Assembly (NCBI GenBank): GCA_963575645.1 | Contig: OY754470.1 | Location: 8,006,501-8,070,500, forward strand | Length of the DNA: 64,000 bases | Source: Xanthostigma xanthostigma | Lineage: Eukaryota > Arthropoda > Insecta > Raphidioptera > Raphidiidae | Direction: 5' to 3' | Shown: in pieces, positions 11,441 through 21,710 of the stretch | Layout: every line of letters starts with the position of its first letter | Numbering within the stretch: position 1 is the stretch's first letter | The notes under the pieces: generated by a model | What the model was told of the DNA's origin: nothing | The model's input: only the letters and a program-made list of their open reading frames with translations | Databases searched by the model: none | Program-made: the position numbers and the translations under genes

Positions 11441-11661
11441 CTGTTATCAGAAGAGATAGTTTATGTTGATAAGTACAGCTGTGAAAATAACGAAAAATTA
11501 AAATGCTTATATAGATGGCGCTTTTCTAAAAAAATGATACATTTTTTTAATTTTACTTTGGGTGTTCTAAAATATGGTCTTAATGGAGTTAATAAACTTA
11601 AATGCTAGTAGGTACTGCATATTATAAAATATATATTAGATATCGTGTCCATCGATAATAG

Positions 11662-11751
11662 TTAATAAGAAAAAATTCGCAGGTTTGTGGACAAAAGTTA
11701 TATTTATAAATATAACTTTTGTCCACAAACCTGCGAATTTTTTCTTATTAA
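11662..11751. repeat. perfect 90-bp palindrome, no loop
   Basis: Two 45-bp arms (11662-11706 and 11707-11751) are exact reverse complements with no spacer, meeting at TATTTATAAATA. Confidence 0.93.
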
Positions 11752-12413
11752 TTATAAAATATGTTTTTTTTTATATAAATGGCAAATTAAAATCTTATCC
11801 TGAATATAAAAACAGCTATCGATGTTTTAGTGTCGCTGATTTCATGGATAAAATCTTTATAAGAAGATAAGATATTTTTTCCGGAATATTTGACACACTT
11901 GATAATCAAATCAACTACAAATGGGTCACGTTGTATAAAATACTTTTTGAAATTATTATTATTGCAGAGGTTTAATGTCCGCAGATCAATCACAAAGGAA
12001 AACTGCAGCTGTTATTTTAAACATCTGTTTTAATTGATATTTTATGACAGTTTGATTGAGGTTATCATCGATATTTTACAGCATATTTTGCATTTTAATT
12101 AAATTATAGCTGTTAATTTATTATCAATATTTTATTATGAAAAAAGAAATTTATTCTCACTTTCTAAACGATCCAAAAACAAAAAGCAGCAGTCGAATAA
12201 TAACGCTGAAAAAGCTATGAAATTTCTTTTGTTATAACTGGAATATAATACTCGTATTGCGTTTGTTACACGAACATCAAAATTCTTAACAATGACTAAA
12301 TTTTTGTAAATGATTATCGAGTAATTATAGATAATAATTTTCCTGTAAAATAAAGAAAAAATAAACGCTATCTATTTATTTTAGTGTTAGTTATGTTATA
12401 TTGACAAAATAAT

Positions 12414-12853
12414 AGTATATTGTGCGACTAGTGAGAGAAGGAGAATATTCTATGAGCGTGAAATTTGCCGCACAAGCGTAGCGAGTGCGGTAACACGTGA
12501 TTGGATTATTCTCCTTCGATCAATAGTCGCACATAATACTTTATTCAGCTAGCATGAGTAATATGTAATCGGGGCCCTGATAAAAGAGGGAGAAATAATA
12601 AATCACTTCATTGATTGACGTACCCACCGCCCTCGATGCACACAAGATGGCCCTGACTTTCGCTGAATTGCGTTGCTGTTTTCATATATACAAATCGTTA
12701 CCGCGTTTCTATTGGTCCAGAAACTATGCAGTAATATATTACCGTACAGTTTAGGTTCATTATTCGTACTCTACGCGTCAACATGAAGTAATTTATTATT
12801 TCTCCCGAATTTAGCAAGGCCCCGAAATTATATATTACTCACGCGTGTTGAAT
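12414..12853. mobile_element. two-module inverted-repeat element, copy 2
   Basis: Same A plus B modules as 1318-1732, same orientation, with the longer module A loop (GCGTGAAATTTGCCGCAC). Confidence 0.8.
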
Positions 12854-13244
12854 AAATAATATTATGTTGTGTTGATATAGCTAGCGGATTCAATCCGATT
12901 TTTGCCGGTGTAAAGAGATAAGTAATCGAATGGTAAAAACTGCATTCAAAGCCGTTCAGTAGTTTTCATGTTTTTAGCGGACAAAGCTTGTGATTTGAAA
13001 ATTCTCGCGCGTATTAAATAGGGCATTAAAATAAAAGCGTTTAGACCTCATTTGTCTGTCCGACTCTGTTCTCAAATATGAACTCTGAAGGTTAACTACA
13101 ATCGCAAGTTGATAAACTATAAATAAATAGTAGTAAAAAAAAATCTTTTATCTACCTTAAACTACTAACGTAAATAATGTCAATATACTTTATGCACTGC
13201 GTCTTTAAAGTTTATATATTAAGAGCGATGCTGTAGATATTGGC

Positions 13245-13598
13245 AGTGGTGTAACAATAGGGTGGGAAGGCGGGAAAAATGTCACGAGCCCTAGATCTTG
13301 AGGACCGCGAGCAGTGAGCACAGGATATTTATTATTACATTTAGTAAAAGCCACGAGCCTCAAACGGTATACTTACGCCACTGGGTATTGTAGCTACTAT
13401 AAAATTCACTTCTTATTTATGTATACCTGATCGAAATCTATCAAATATATACCGTTTAAGGCTCGTGGCAAAGACTAAATTTTGTAATAATAAATGTCAG
13501 GATCCTCCGGTGCTCACGGCCCTCTGGGGCCGGGGGCCTCCTCCCGTCTGGCGCCCGTGGCATTTAACTCGTTCTGCCATCCTATTATTACGCCACTA
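13245..13598. mobile_element. inverted-repeat element with AGTGGTGTAAC ends
   Basis: Ends AGTGGTGTAACAATAGGGTG and CATCCTATTATTACGCCACT. An internal inverted pair includes CACGAGCCTCAAACGGTATA against TATACCGTTTAAGGCTCGTG. Confidence 0.65.
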
Positions 13599-13987
13599 AA
13601 GGACCCCGCACGGAACATATGGGAATCGGCCCTCGGTTAAAATCTTCCATACTCGGGGATATTATCCAAAAATCGACGCTGATCAAAAGTCTCCATGGGC
13701 ACGAAGTCCGGAAATGCGATCCCGGGGAGTTACTTTTATTGCAATCAAAATAGGGAAAATGAGCAAATGCACCCGTCTCTTTGTGATATTCTATTATAGA
13801 CATATCTACATAACATAGATATATCATATACAATTTTGATTGCAATAAAAGTAACTCCCCGGGATCGCATTTCCGGACTTCGTGCCCATGGAGACTTTTG
13901 ATCAGCGTCGATTTTTGGATAATATCCTCGAATATGGAAGATTTTAACCGAGGGCTGATTCCCATATGTTCCGTGCGGGGTCCTTTA
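13599..13987. repeat. long palindrome, about 153-bp arms, 82-bp loop
   Basis: Arms 13599-13750 and 13832-13987 match almost fully (for example GGAGTTACTTTTATTGCAAT against its complement). Open frames across it are by-products of the symmetry. Confidence 0.88.
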
Positions 13988-14127
13988 ATGATTAACTTTA
14001 TTCCATATCAATACAATAATACATCTTTATATACCATAGTACCATCTTTATTTATAACCATATTAGGTATAAATAGAAATCCAGATACATAATAGTTTAA
14101 AAATTACAAGCTATACATATTAACAAT

Positions 14128-14648
14128 AGTATATTGTGCGACTAGTGAGAGAAGGAGAAGATTCCATGAGCGTGAAATTTGCCGCACGAGCGCAGCGAGT
14201 GCGGTAAAACACACGCGAGTGGAATATTCTCCTTCGATCAATAGTCGCACATAATACTTTATTCAACTAGCAGGAGTAATATGTAATCGGGGCCCTGATA
14301 AAAGAGGGAAAAATAATAAATCACTTCATTGATTGACGTACCACCGTCAGTGTATACACAAGATTGCCATGATTTCGCTGAATTGCGATGCTGTTTTCAT
14401 ATAAGTATACAATACCGCCTACCACGTTCCTATTGGTCCAGAAGCTACTTGCAGTTTTTTTCATTATTTAGCGCTTGGGCTTGCTACTGAGTTTCTATTG
14501 GTCCAGAAAATTCATTATTACACTAGTGAAGTAATACATTATTTCTCCCACGCCAGAAAATTCATTATTACACTATAGTGAAGTAATATATTATTTCTCC
14601 CACGTTTAGCAGGGCCCCGAAATTACATATTACTCACGCGTGTTGAAT
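14128..14648. mobile_element. two-module inverted-repeat element, copy 3 (internally rearranged)
   Basis: Same modules, but the middle of B is altered. A roughly 60-bp stretch ending TATTATTTCTCCCACG is repeated near 14510-14600. Confidence 0.78.
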
Positions 14649-14789
14649 AATAGAACCTTATTTATTAAAATCACGTTTATTAAACATTTCCAACTTAAAT
14701 GAACGCCAGGAAGACGCGGTTAAAATAAAAGCGCTTTTCGCGGAGACCAATTTTGTAAAGTAGGTAAGTAGACGAAAAAACGGTGGCAA

Positions 14790-14830
14790 CCTACAAATTC
14801 GGATGAAACCGGACAGGACCGCTAGTAATA
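14790..14830 (+). mobile_element. Helitron 3' end fragment
   Basis: GGATGAAACCGGACAGGACC followed by GCTAG and T, the same 3' terminus as the Helitrons at 36191-36540 and 17789-20328. Confidence 0.5.
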
Positions 14831-15346
14831 GTATACAATAATTAACAGAATAAAAGATGTGAAGCATATTAATTTTATTAAACTTATAAAAACATACCTA
14901 CTACATCAATCCACTTTAAAATTATGTTAAATACACTTTTCTGCAAAATTACCGTCCAGTTTCTTTAGCCAAGTCACATTTTTTTAATACAATTATCGTT
15001 TCAACTAAGTGATGTTTATAATGATATAATAATATAAATTCTTATCAGTAATTTTCAAGATAATAACAGGTATATTATTACGTTTGATGTACTTATTTAT
15101 TGTTGAAAAACCAGATAAATATTTCGATTTTAAATATTCACTTGACTTTAATAGTTAGCAGTTGTTTCGATGCAACGACCAATAAAATAATTGAATTATA
15201 GGTAGGTATGTCTATCACAGTTATCAGTCACCCGCAGACTGTCAGATTCAACACGATGTGTTTTACTGTTGAGCAAGTTGGTTTGTACAGACAACAATCA
15301 ATATAGACGATCATCCGTGCTTGCGTCGAATGTTAAATTAACTTAC

Positions 15347-15450
15347 CAGTGAGGATGCTCTTCCACAAATAGGCGACTTCGACGTTACGGCGATTATATC
15401 CAAAGCAACGTGTTCATACACGATTTCAGTGACGCAGTTATGATGTCATC
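15347..15450 (-). promoter_or_regulatory. candidate untranslated first exon of the transporter gene
   Basis: On the minus strand a strong donor (CACTG then GTAAGTTAA) ends at 15347. It could splice to the acceptor ahead of 11440. All frames reading into the join lack an ATG, so it would be 5' UTR. The upstream limit is a guess and no convincing TATA box was fixed. It rests on the donor and its position only. Confidence 0.3.
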
Positions 15451-15745
15451 TCAAAGCTGCATCCTTTCTTACTGATTGTTTCAGACAATATGTTTTCTAA
15501 TCAGAGATCTTTAAATGCAAATGTCGAAATTAATTTCGTTTGGATCAGCCAATAGGCTATTTGAATCTTATTTTTATATTGTCTTAAAATGTTCATATCG
15601 TAGTACAGGGATTTATATTTTTCATTGCACAAAGTAGCACTCTGACTCGAAATTTTAAATATATAACTCGATGCGAAAGTACGAGCCGCCATGTTTACCT
15701 ATACTGTGACGTCAACTTTGTAGTATACATAAATAAGTGCAAATA

Positions 15746-15807
15746 AGGCCTAGCACACATGAAGAGCGTTCAACGCGCGTTGAACGCCTCTCATATAAAC
15801 TAGGCCT
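15746..15807. repeat. short palindrome with TAGGCCTAG ends
   Basis: AAGGCCTAGCACAC is mirrored loosely by AACTAGGCCT, with an inner exact GCGTTCAACGCGCGTTGAAC GC core. Confidence 0.6.
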
Positions 15808-16050
15808 AAATATCTTTATTACACAACTTTTAAGTTTTTTCGCTAAGGTAACCTTGTAATTATATGTTTTATATAAGCCTTTACTGTAACATTAGGTAAT
15901 ACAGCTTTAGCTTTGGTATTAATGATCAACCTGGTACCCAGAAGCGGTCGAATTATAATCTAGGACAAAAATGACGCCAGGTTTGAAAACCGAATATTCG
16001 CATTCTCGAATATCGGCGATAAATATTCGAATTCGCAAATGTACGTGTTT
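15808..16050. repeat. fragment shared with the 53.2-53.9 kb element
   Basis: AATACAGCTTTAG, GACGCCAGGTTTGAAAA and the ATATTCG-rich end resemble 53630-53830, both followed by ATTCG repeats. Confidence 0.45.
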
Positions 16051-16891
16051 TTAACCGACGAAAAACAAAAACGGAGGAGGTTCTCAATTCGACGCGTATA
16101 TTTTTTTTTTTTTATTTTTTTTTTTTTTATTTTTTTTTTTTTTTTTATTTATGTATGACCACGCATAACTTTTTACAGAGTAGTCCGATTTTGATAATTA
16201 TTTTTTTGTTTGAAAGGGTATACCCCGAAGTTGGTCCCATATAAATTTGGTAAAAAAATTCCAACCCTAAGGATAGGAAAACAGGGGATGATTGATTGTT
16301 CACTCACTGATTGTAATGTATGACCACACATAACTTTTTACAGAGTGGTCCAATTTTGATAATTATTTTTTTATTGGATAGGGTATACCTCGAGGCTCGT
16401 CTCATATAAATTTGGAAAAAAAACTCCTACCCTAAGGGTGGGAAAATAGGGGTGATTTATAGTTCACTCACAGATTTTCATGCTTTGTGTATTACAATTA
16501 TAAATTATATAGCCACAAAAAATTATAAAATAAAAACTTTTTAACAAAAAAATTAAACCGCCGAAAAACTGAAAAGCAAAAAATAATAAATCTTTTTATT
16601 TAACTAAGTAGTTGAACGTACGTGACAGTCTAGTATATCTAAGTAATTTTGAGTCGGCGTCAACAATCCTTCGCCGGAAATCTCTGAGAGTTCACGAGAG
16701 TTCTCTAATTTGATTTGGTTATTTCTTTTAGTGATCTTTGTTCATTGATTGTTTGACGCCGACTCAAAATTACTTAGATATACTAGACTGTCACGTACGT
16801 TCAACTACTTAGTTAAATAAAAAGATTTATTATTTTTAATTTGCTTTTCAGTTTTTCGGCGGTTTAATTTTTTTGTTAAAAAGTTTTTATT
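16051..16891. mobile_element. foldback-plus-tail element P, copy 1
   Basis: The tail on the left (16051-16525) holds a T-rich run and two tandem units of about 168 bp, each with ACATAACTTTTTACAGAGT-like sequence. The palindrome is at 16526-16891, with arms reading ACTTTTTAACAAAAAAATTA AACCGCCG, and a loop holding TTCGCCGGAAATCTCTGAG. The reverse-oriented relative is at 59915-60871. Confidence 0.82.
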
Positions 16892-17700
16892 AAATGCAAA
16901 AATTCTCATAAAGAGCGTCGTGTTGCTTCGCACATTGCATGCCCTAGCTCTACTGGGGATCGAGAATATTATAAAACTGCGTGGCTTCGTGTCGTTGGCT
17001 TAAAATACGAAGCGTGCGATGCGAGAATTGTACGCACCGCAAACATGCGGGAAATGAGATTACGTCCAATTGAAAAATCGTGTGATGAGTTTCCGCTGAC
17101 CAGCGTTGTACGATCTATTTTAAAAATAGTTTTGTCATTTGTCAATTATGACTCGTCAAATCAATGACAGTCGATCTGCGTTACGTCATCGCTGAGCTCT
17201 CAAAATAATGGCAACATATTTTTTTTTAATTTTCGAAATCTATTTTTTCTCTATAAATTTATATATTTTTTTCATAAGGTTTACATGAGAAAATATTAGA
17301 GAAAAATGTCATTAATTTATTAATTAAATACACTTTAATAATAAATTATAAAAATAATATTAATAATTACAGTAACAATGCGTTTAACGTCCGTTTCTCG
17401 ACTAACAGACGCCATTCGCACCATTACTATTTTCCATCTATCACACTTTCTGTTGTTTTCTACATTTTTAAATTTCTGTTTAATTTACAGCAATGGGCGA
17501 ATGAATGAATTTTAGGACATTAGGATAAGGCAGGCACATTTTGAGCATAGGAGTTTGGCAGGTAATAATCGGCCATGGCCTTGAATAAGATATTTATCTG
17601 GAATTATTGAGGGCAACTATGGAAAACCTCAACAAGATGGCCGGTAGAGTAATTACCGTTTCTCGACGAGAAGCAACAAGAAAAAGTCCCAGCCACATTT

Positions 17701-17775
17701 GCCCCCGCCGGGATTTGAACCCGGTACCTCCCGAATGCGAGTCTAGTGCTCTCACCACTACGCTACACCGCTCGG
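17701..17775 (-). repeat. tRNA-like SINE head (Ala-like, CGC)
   Basis: On the minus strand an A box (TAGCGTAGTGGTGAGAGC) and B box (GGTTCAAATCC) stand at tRNA spacing, with a possible CGC anticodon. The acceptor arms do not pair, so this looks like a SINE head or tRNA relic rather than a working tRNA. Confidence 0.6.
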
Positions 17776-18046
17776 TTAGTAATAATTATCTATACTAATA
17801 TATAAAGCTGAAGAGTTTGTTTGTTTGAACGCGCTAATCTCAGAAACTACTGGTTCAAATTGAAAAAACATTTTTTGTTGGATAGCCCATTTATCGAGGA
17901 AGGCTATAGGCTATATAATATCACGCTACGACCATTAGGAGCGGAGCATTAATGAAAAATGTTGCAAAATGTATCTCAAAAATAAGCTTCTATTCAGGTG
18001 AAATGCACCAACTAAATATACTCATGTTAGCATTGACAGTACACGA

Positions 18047-18119
18047 CTCCGGCTGGCTCAATCGGTAGAGCATGCGACTGTCAATATCAGGGTCGTGGGT
18101 TCGTGCCCCACGTTGGGCG
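18047..18119 (+). repeat. tRNA-Lys-derived sequence (relic)
   Basis: Aligns over 73 bases with the usual insect tRNA-Lys layout (GCTCAATCGGTAGAGCATG and GGGTCGTGGGTTCG). The anticodon position reads GTC and the anticodon stem has two mismatches. The acceptor stem pairs six of seven. It is flanked by AACTAAATATACTC and GAGTATATTTTTAG, a small inverted pair. Confidence 0.6.
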
Positions 18120-18189
18120 AGTATATTTTTAGTTTTTATTCTCTACATTGCTTTCTTCTAAGGCTTAAATTTAAATTTATTTTAATTTA

Positions 18190-20180
18190 TTCAAGTAAAT
18201 AAAATTGTCGACCAATTTTTCTCAGACCATACGATATATTGACAAAAATGATAAAAATACAAATCAATATAACAAAAGATGACGTTTCGATCCGGATTTG
18301 GATCTTCTTCAGAAAAATCTAAAAATATAAAAATTAATTAGTATTAAATTATTAATTATTTATTTACACGAATGAAGGAAGTTTGAAAGAATCAAACAAA
18401 TTAATGAAAAATTAATAACAAACAATTTTTTAATACGTAGTCATGGATATCAAAGTACCCATAAAGAAAAAGTTATTTAAAAACAAAAATTTATTTCAAA
18501 ATAATATCATAAATTTTACTTAAATTTTCGGTATCTAATTGAGCATTAAGAGAGTTTTGGTTAGATTTTATGTATAACATTTCCGAAATACTTCTTTTAA
18601 AATAATTACTTTCATTATCTAAAATTTTAACATTATTCCAATTAATTTTGTGGTCATAGTCAATTTTATGCTTAGTAACGACATTATGCGTATCAGGGTT
18701 TAATTTTAGATTGCTACGATGTTCTCTGATTCGCGTTTTAAGCGCTCTTTTTGTTTGCCCAATATAATTCATATCACAATCTTCACAACTAATTTTGTAA
18801 ACAACATTATGTTTTTGTAATTTGTTTAGTTTATCTTTTCCCTTTTTAATAATTTTGTCTAGTTTGTTATTAACATTATAAACTGTTTTTATATTTAAAT
18901 TTTTAAGAAATGAATTAAATTTCTGAGAAATATTTTTGTAAAAAGGAATCATAATAAAGGGACAATCAACATTATTAATATTGTTTTGTGGATTATGGTT
19001 TCTTGTTAATTTATTAATTCTAATTTTGAAAAATTTATTAATAAATTTAAGAGGATAAGAATTAGCGAGAAGGATTTGCCGTACTAAATTAAAATTGTTT
19101 AAATGGAATTTTGGTTTAGATAATAAAATTGATTTATCAATAAGATTATAAACCATAGCTATTTTTTGACTTATTGGGTGATTAGAATAAAAATTTAAAA
19201 CTCTACCAGAACTAGTTGGTTTATTATACCAGTTAAATTCAACATTACCGTTATTATTAATAATTAGTGTATCTAGAAAACTAATTTGATTATTATTTTC
19301 AATTTCATGTGTGAATTTAATTTTGGGGTGAAAATTATTAAATATAGAAGTCATATAGTTTATTTTATCTTTAGGAATAATGCAAAAAATATCGTCAACA
19401 TATCTATGATATGTAATAGGTAAAAAATTAAGATTACCAAAACATTGCTTTTCTAAATCTCTCATAACAAATTCAGCAAAAATTGGAGATAATGGAGAAC
19501 CCATAGGAGTACCGTCAATTTGTTGATAGCATTTATTATCAAATAAAAAATATGTGGAATTTAAAATTAAATTAATGGCTATGGTTAATTCATTCCACGG
19601 AATGTTACAATGTGGGCTTATAATATTCCAACGCGATTTAATACTGTTAATAATAAGTTCATTTGGTATATTTGTGAATAATGATGTAACATCAAGTGAT
19701 ATCATGATATAATCTTTTGGAATAATTAAATTTTTGATTTTATTAATAAATTCATATGAATTTATTACAGAATGGTTAGTTTCTTGTAAACCATTAGATA
19801 AAATTTTATGTAAAAAAGCAGCTAAGTTGTGTAAAGGACTGCCAATAGATGACACAATCATTCTGTAAGGAACATCTTTTTTATGTATTTTAGGTAAAGC
19901 ATAAGCACGTGCTAAATTGGCTGAAGTTAAAAATAAGTTTCTAAAATCAATGTTTGTAATATATTCATTAGATCTCCATCTTTTAAGTAGTGTTTTTTGT
20001 TTATCGATAATATTATTAATAGGATTTCTTTTTGTTAATAAATAAGTATTTTTATCCGATAACATTTCATTTACTTTTTCTAAATAAGTAGTCCAGTTAA
20101 CTGCTACAGTTACACTTCCTTTATCAGCTTTAGTGAATAATATATCTGTGTTATTTATTTTAGTTTAAAAAAGTATAAAT
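18190..20180 (-). mobile_element. Penelope-like retroelement, 5'-truncated
   Basis: Holds the coding frame 18491-20164 and a 3' part with GAAGAAGATCCAAATCCGGA TCGAAACGTC, ending near GGTCGACAATTTTATTTACT. The same 3' tail is found at 6603, 7168, 59783 and 63541. It sits inside a Helitron. Confidence 0.8.
18491..20164 (-). CDS. Penelope-like reverse transcriptase with GIY-YIG nuclease (N-terminus missing)
   Basis: A single open frame of 557 residues. The first ATG is at 20065, but homologous coding (ADKGSVTVAVNW) runs upstream to about 20164, so the N-terminus has been cut off. Counted from that ATG, the reverse transcriptase motifs are PKIHK at 58-62, SLDVTSLF at 123-130, GTPMGSPLSP at 185-194, and the catalytic YVDD at 222-225 within YHRYVDDIF. 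A GIY-YIG endonuclease follows (VVYKISCEDCDMNYIGQTKR at 421-440, RIREHR near 445). In Penelope-like elements these copy the element's RNA and cut target DNA. No stop or frameshift breaks it, so the insertion is probably young. Lacking its 5' part it may no longer be autonomous. Confidence 0.9.
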   Translation of the reverse strand, partial: TKINNTDILFTKADKGSVTVAVNWTTYLEKVNEMLSDKNTYLLTKRNPINNIIDKQKTLLKRWRSNEYITNIDFRNLFLTSANLARAYALPKIHKKDVPYRMIVSSIGSPLHNLAAFLHKILSNGLQETNHSVINSYEFINKIKNLIIPKDYIMISLDVTSLFTNIPNELIINSIKSRWNIISPHCNIPWNELTIAINLILNSTYFLFDNKCYQQIDGTPMGSPLSPIFAEFVMRDLEKQCFGNLNFLPITYHRYVDDIFCIIPKDKINYMTSIFNNFHPKIKFTHEIENNNQISFLDTLIINNNGNVEFNWYNKPTSSGRVLNFYSNHPISQKIAMVYNLIDKSILLSKPKFHLNNFNLVRQILLANSYPLKFINKFFKIRINKLTRNHNPQNNINNVDCPFIMIPFYKNISQKFNSFLKNLNIKTVYNVNNKLDKIIKKGKDKLNKLQKHNVVYKISCEDCDMNYIGQTKRALKTRIREHRSNLKLNPDTHNVVTKHKIDYDHKINWNNVKILDNESNYFKRSISEMLYIKSNQNSLNAQLDTENLSKIYDIILK

Positions 20181-20328
20181 ACTGTTTAACTTTTGAACGG
20201 TAACTCCGATCATCATGAAATTTGGACACAACATTCATCTAGGTAAACTAAGATGAATGTGTGTACTCATGTTCCTCCCTTTCCCATTCGTTCTTTTACA
20301 CCCGGGTGAAACCGGACGGGACCACTAG

Positions 20329-21220
20329 TTATTAATATTTCGAAACTCGTATATGGGCGTCCATCCAAAAATAGTCAGAATGACTTCCTAGAACCCCAAA
20401 ACATCGAGATCTGATGAAAACTCGAAAATCGGAACCTTTTTTTTTTGGAAAATTTTCAGTAGCCGGAAGTTAAAAACAAAATCGTTTCACTTTTTGAAAT
20501 TCTATATTAGAAAATATTACATTTTTTTCTACAGTTTCGGGTACTACTTATACATAAAATTATACATTTTTTAAAACTAATAACGTATCCAGTTGTTCGC
20601 ACTATGTGCACTCAATTGTATCTCTTTTCAATACATGGAGATAATAAGGGATAGATAAAGATGAGTGTACAAGAACGAGACAAATTGAATACAGTACGCG
20701 TTGCACACATAAATCCGAAGGCCGTCAATAATAATAACTTTGATAATTTATGTTTCTATAGTATTTTCCATTTTTTTCCCGTGTATAAAAAAAACAATAG
20801 GCATTGCTGAATATGCGCCTGTCAATAAATTATAACTTTATTAAACTTTACGAAATGTTCACAAACGGTAAAAAAAGTTGACCTAAATAAAATCGGTTCA
20901 TTTGTCAAAAATTCCAGTCGTTTGGACGACGAGACCATGGGGACCGAGCTTCGTGATTTTCACGCCAACTGGTGATAAAAATGTTAATTTTATGGGAGCA
21001 TTTATTCAAAATATAATGATATAATATGAGCAGGCTTTGGATAAAAAAATTGCATTTATATGTCAATTATTGACAGTGTGCTTTTCAGTTATCGATAAGT
21101 AAATTACAAAGTAAAATACTAATATATACAAAATATTATATTATAAAAAAGAAATTATTTATACATAGCGTAATTTTTAAATTATACACTTTAGACACAG
21201 TTGTTTGTGGTACCTACAAT
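20329..21220. other. intergenic AT-rich DNA, nothing recognised
   Basis: Between the Helitron and the next inverted repeat. Contains a poly-T run but no coding frame or structured repeat that I can support. Confidence 0.4.
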
Positions 21221-21710
21221 ATACAGATTGTATCAAATCAAAACGGTCCATAGGACATTCTGTGTGTAAGACAGAGACGATATATAAAGATCTAAAGCAG
21301 TAAGTAAGAATGAGATAAATGATCGCTAATATAGTTACTGTGGTTACGTAAATAAATAATTACGTACACTGTAAATCTTTTTACCAATTTATCAATTAAA
21401 ACAACTACAAGTAAATTTATTATGTTGGCGTTTGAATTACCACCATAAAACCATTTAATTATTTGGATTTTTTCCCGAACAGTATAAATAGCCATTTTAT
21501 CAATAATTTCACTAGTGAATACTGACATTTGATAAAATTGTGATTTTTACTGTAGAAAATAAAGACGATACTATCAGATTGTATAACCACAGTGACTATT
21601 AGCTATCATTTATCTCATTCTTACTTACTGCTTTAGTGCTTTATATAATATCGTCTCTGTCTTACACACAGAATGTTCTATGGACCGTTTTGATTTGATA
21701 CAATCTGTAT
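21221..21710. mobile_element. 490-bp inverted-repeat element
   Basis: Arms of about 127 bases: ATACAGATTGTATCAAATCA at the left and TGATTTGATACAATCTGTAT at the right, continuing through AAGTAAGAATGAGATAAATG. The middle is unique. Confidence 0.82.

Larger units (their letters stand above)
17789..20328 (+). mobile_element. Helitron carrying a tRNA-like sequence and a Penelope-like element
   Basis: The left end TCTATACTAATATATAAAGC lies after an A. The right end, with CACCCGGGTGAAACCGGACG and ending CTAG, lies before a T, matching the uninterrupted 350-bp copy at 36191-36540. The Helitron sequence is complete except for a short stretch in its middle, where about 2.2 kb of foreign DNA lies (17985-20180). 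Confidence 0.78.

Noticed and set aside
11261..11608. 115-codon plus-strand frame
   Set aside because: Overlaps a MITE end and the antisense of the transporter start exon; low-complexity content.
13588..13965. 125-codon minus-strand frame
   Set aside because: Lies across a long palindrome and repeats itself in mirror form; no family resemblance.
17701..17775. Functional tRNA gene
   Set aside because: Acceptor stem does not pair; embedded in SINE-like sequence.
18047..18119. Functional tRNA-Lys or tRNA-Asp gene
   Set aside because: Two mismatches in the anticodon stem and an anticodon not matching its body type; it lies in transposon cargo.
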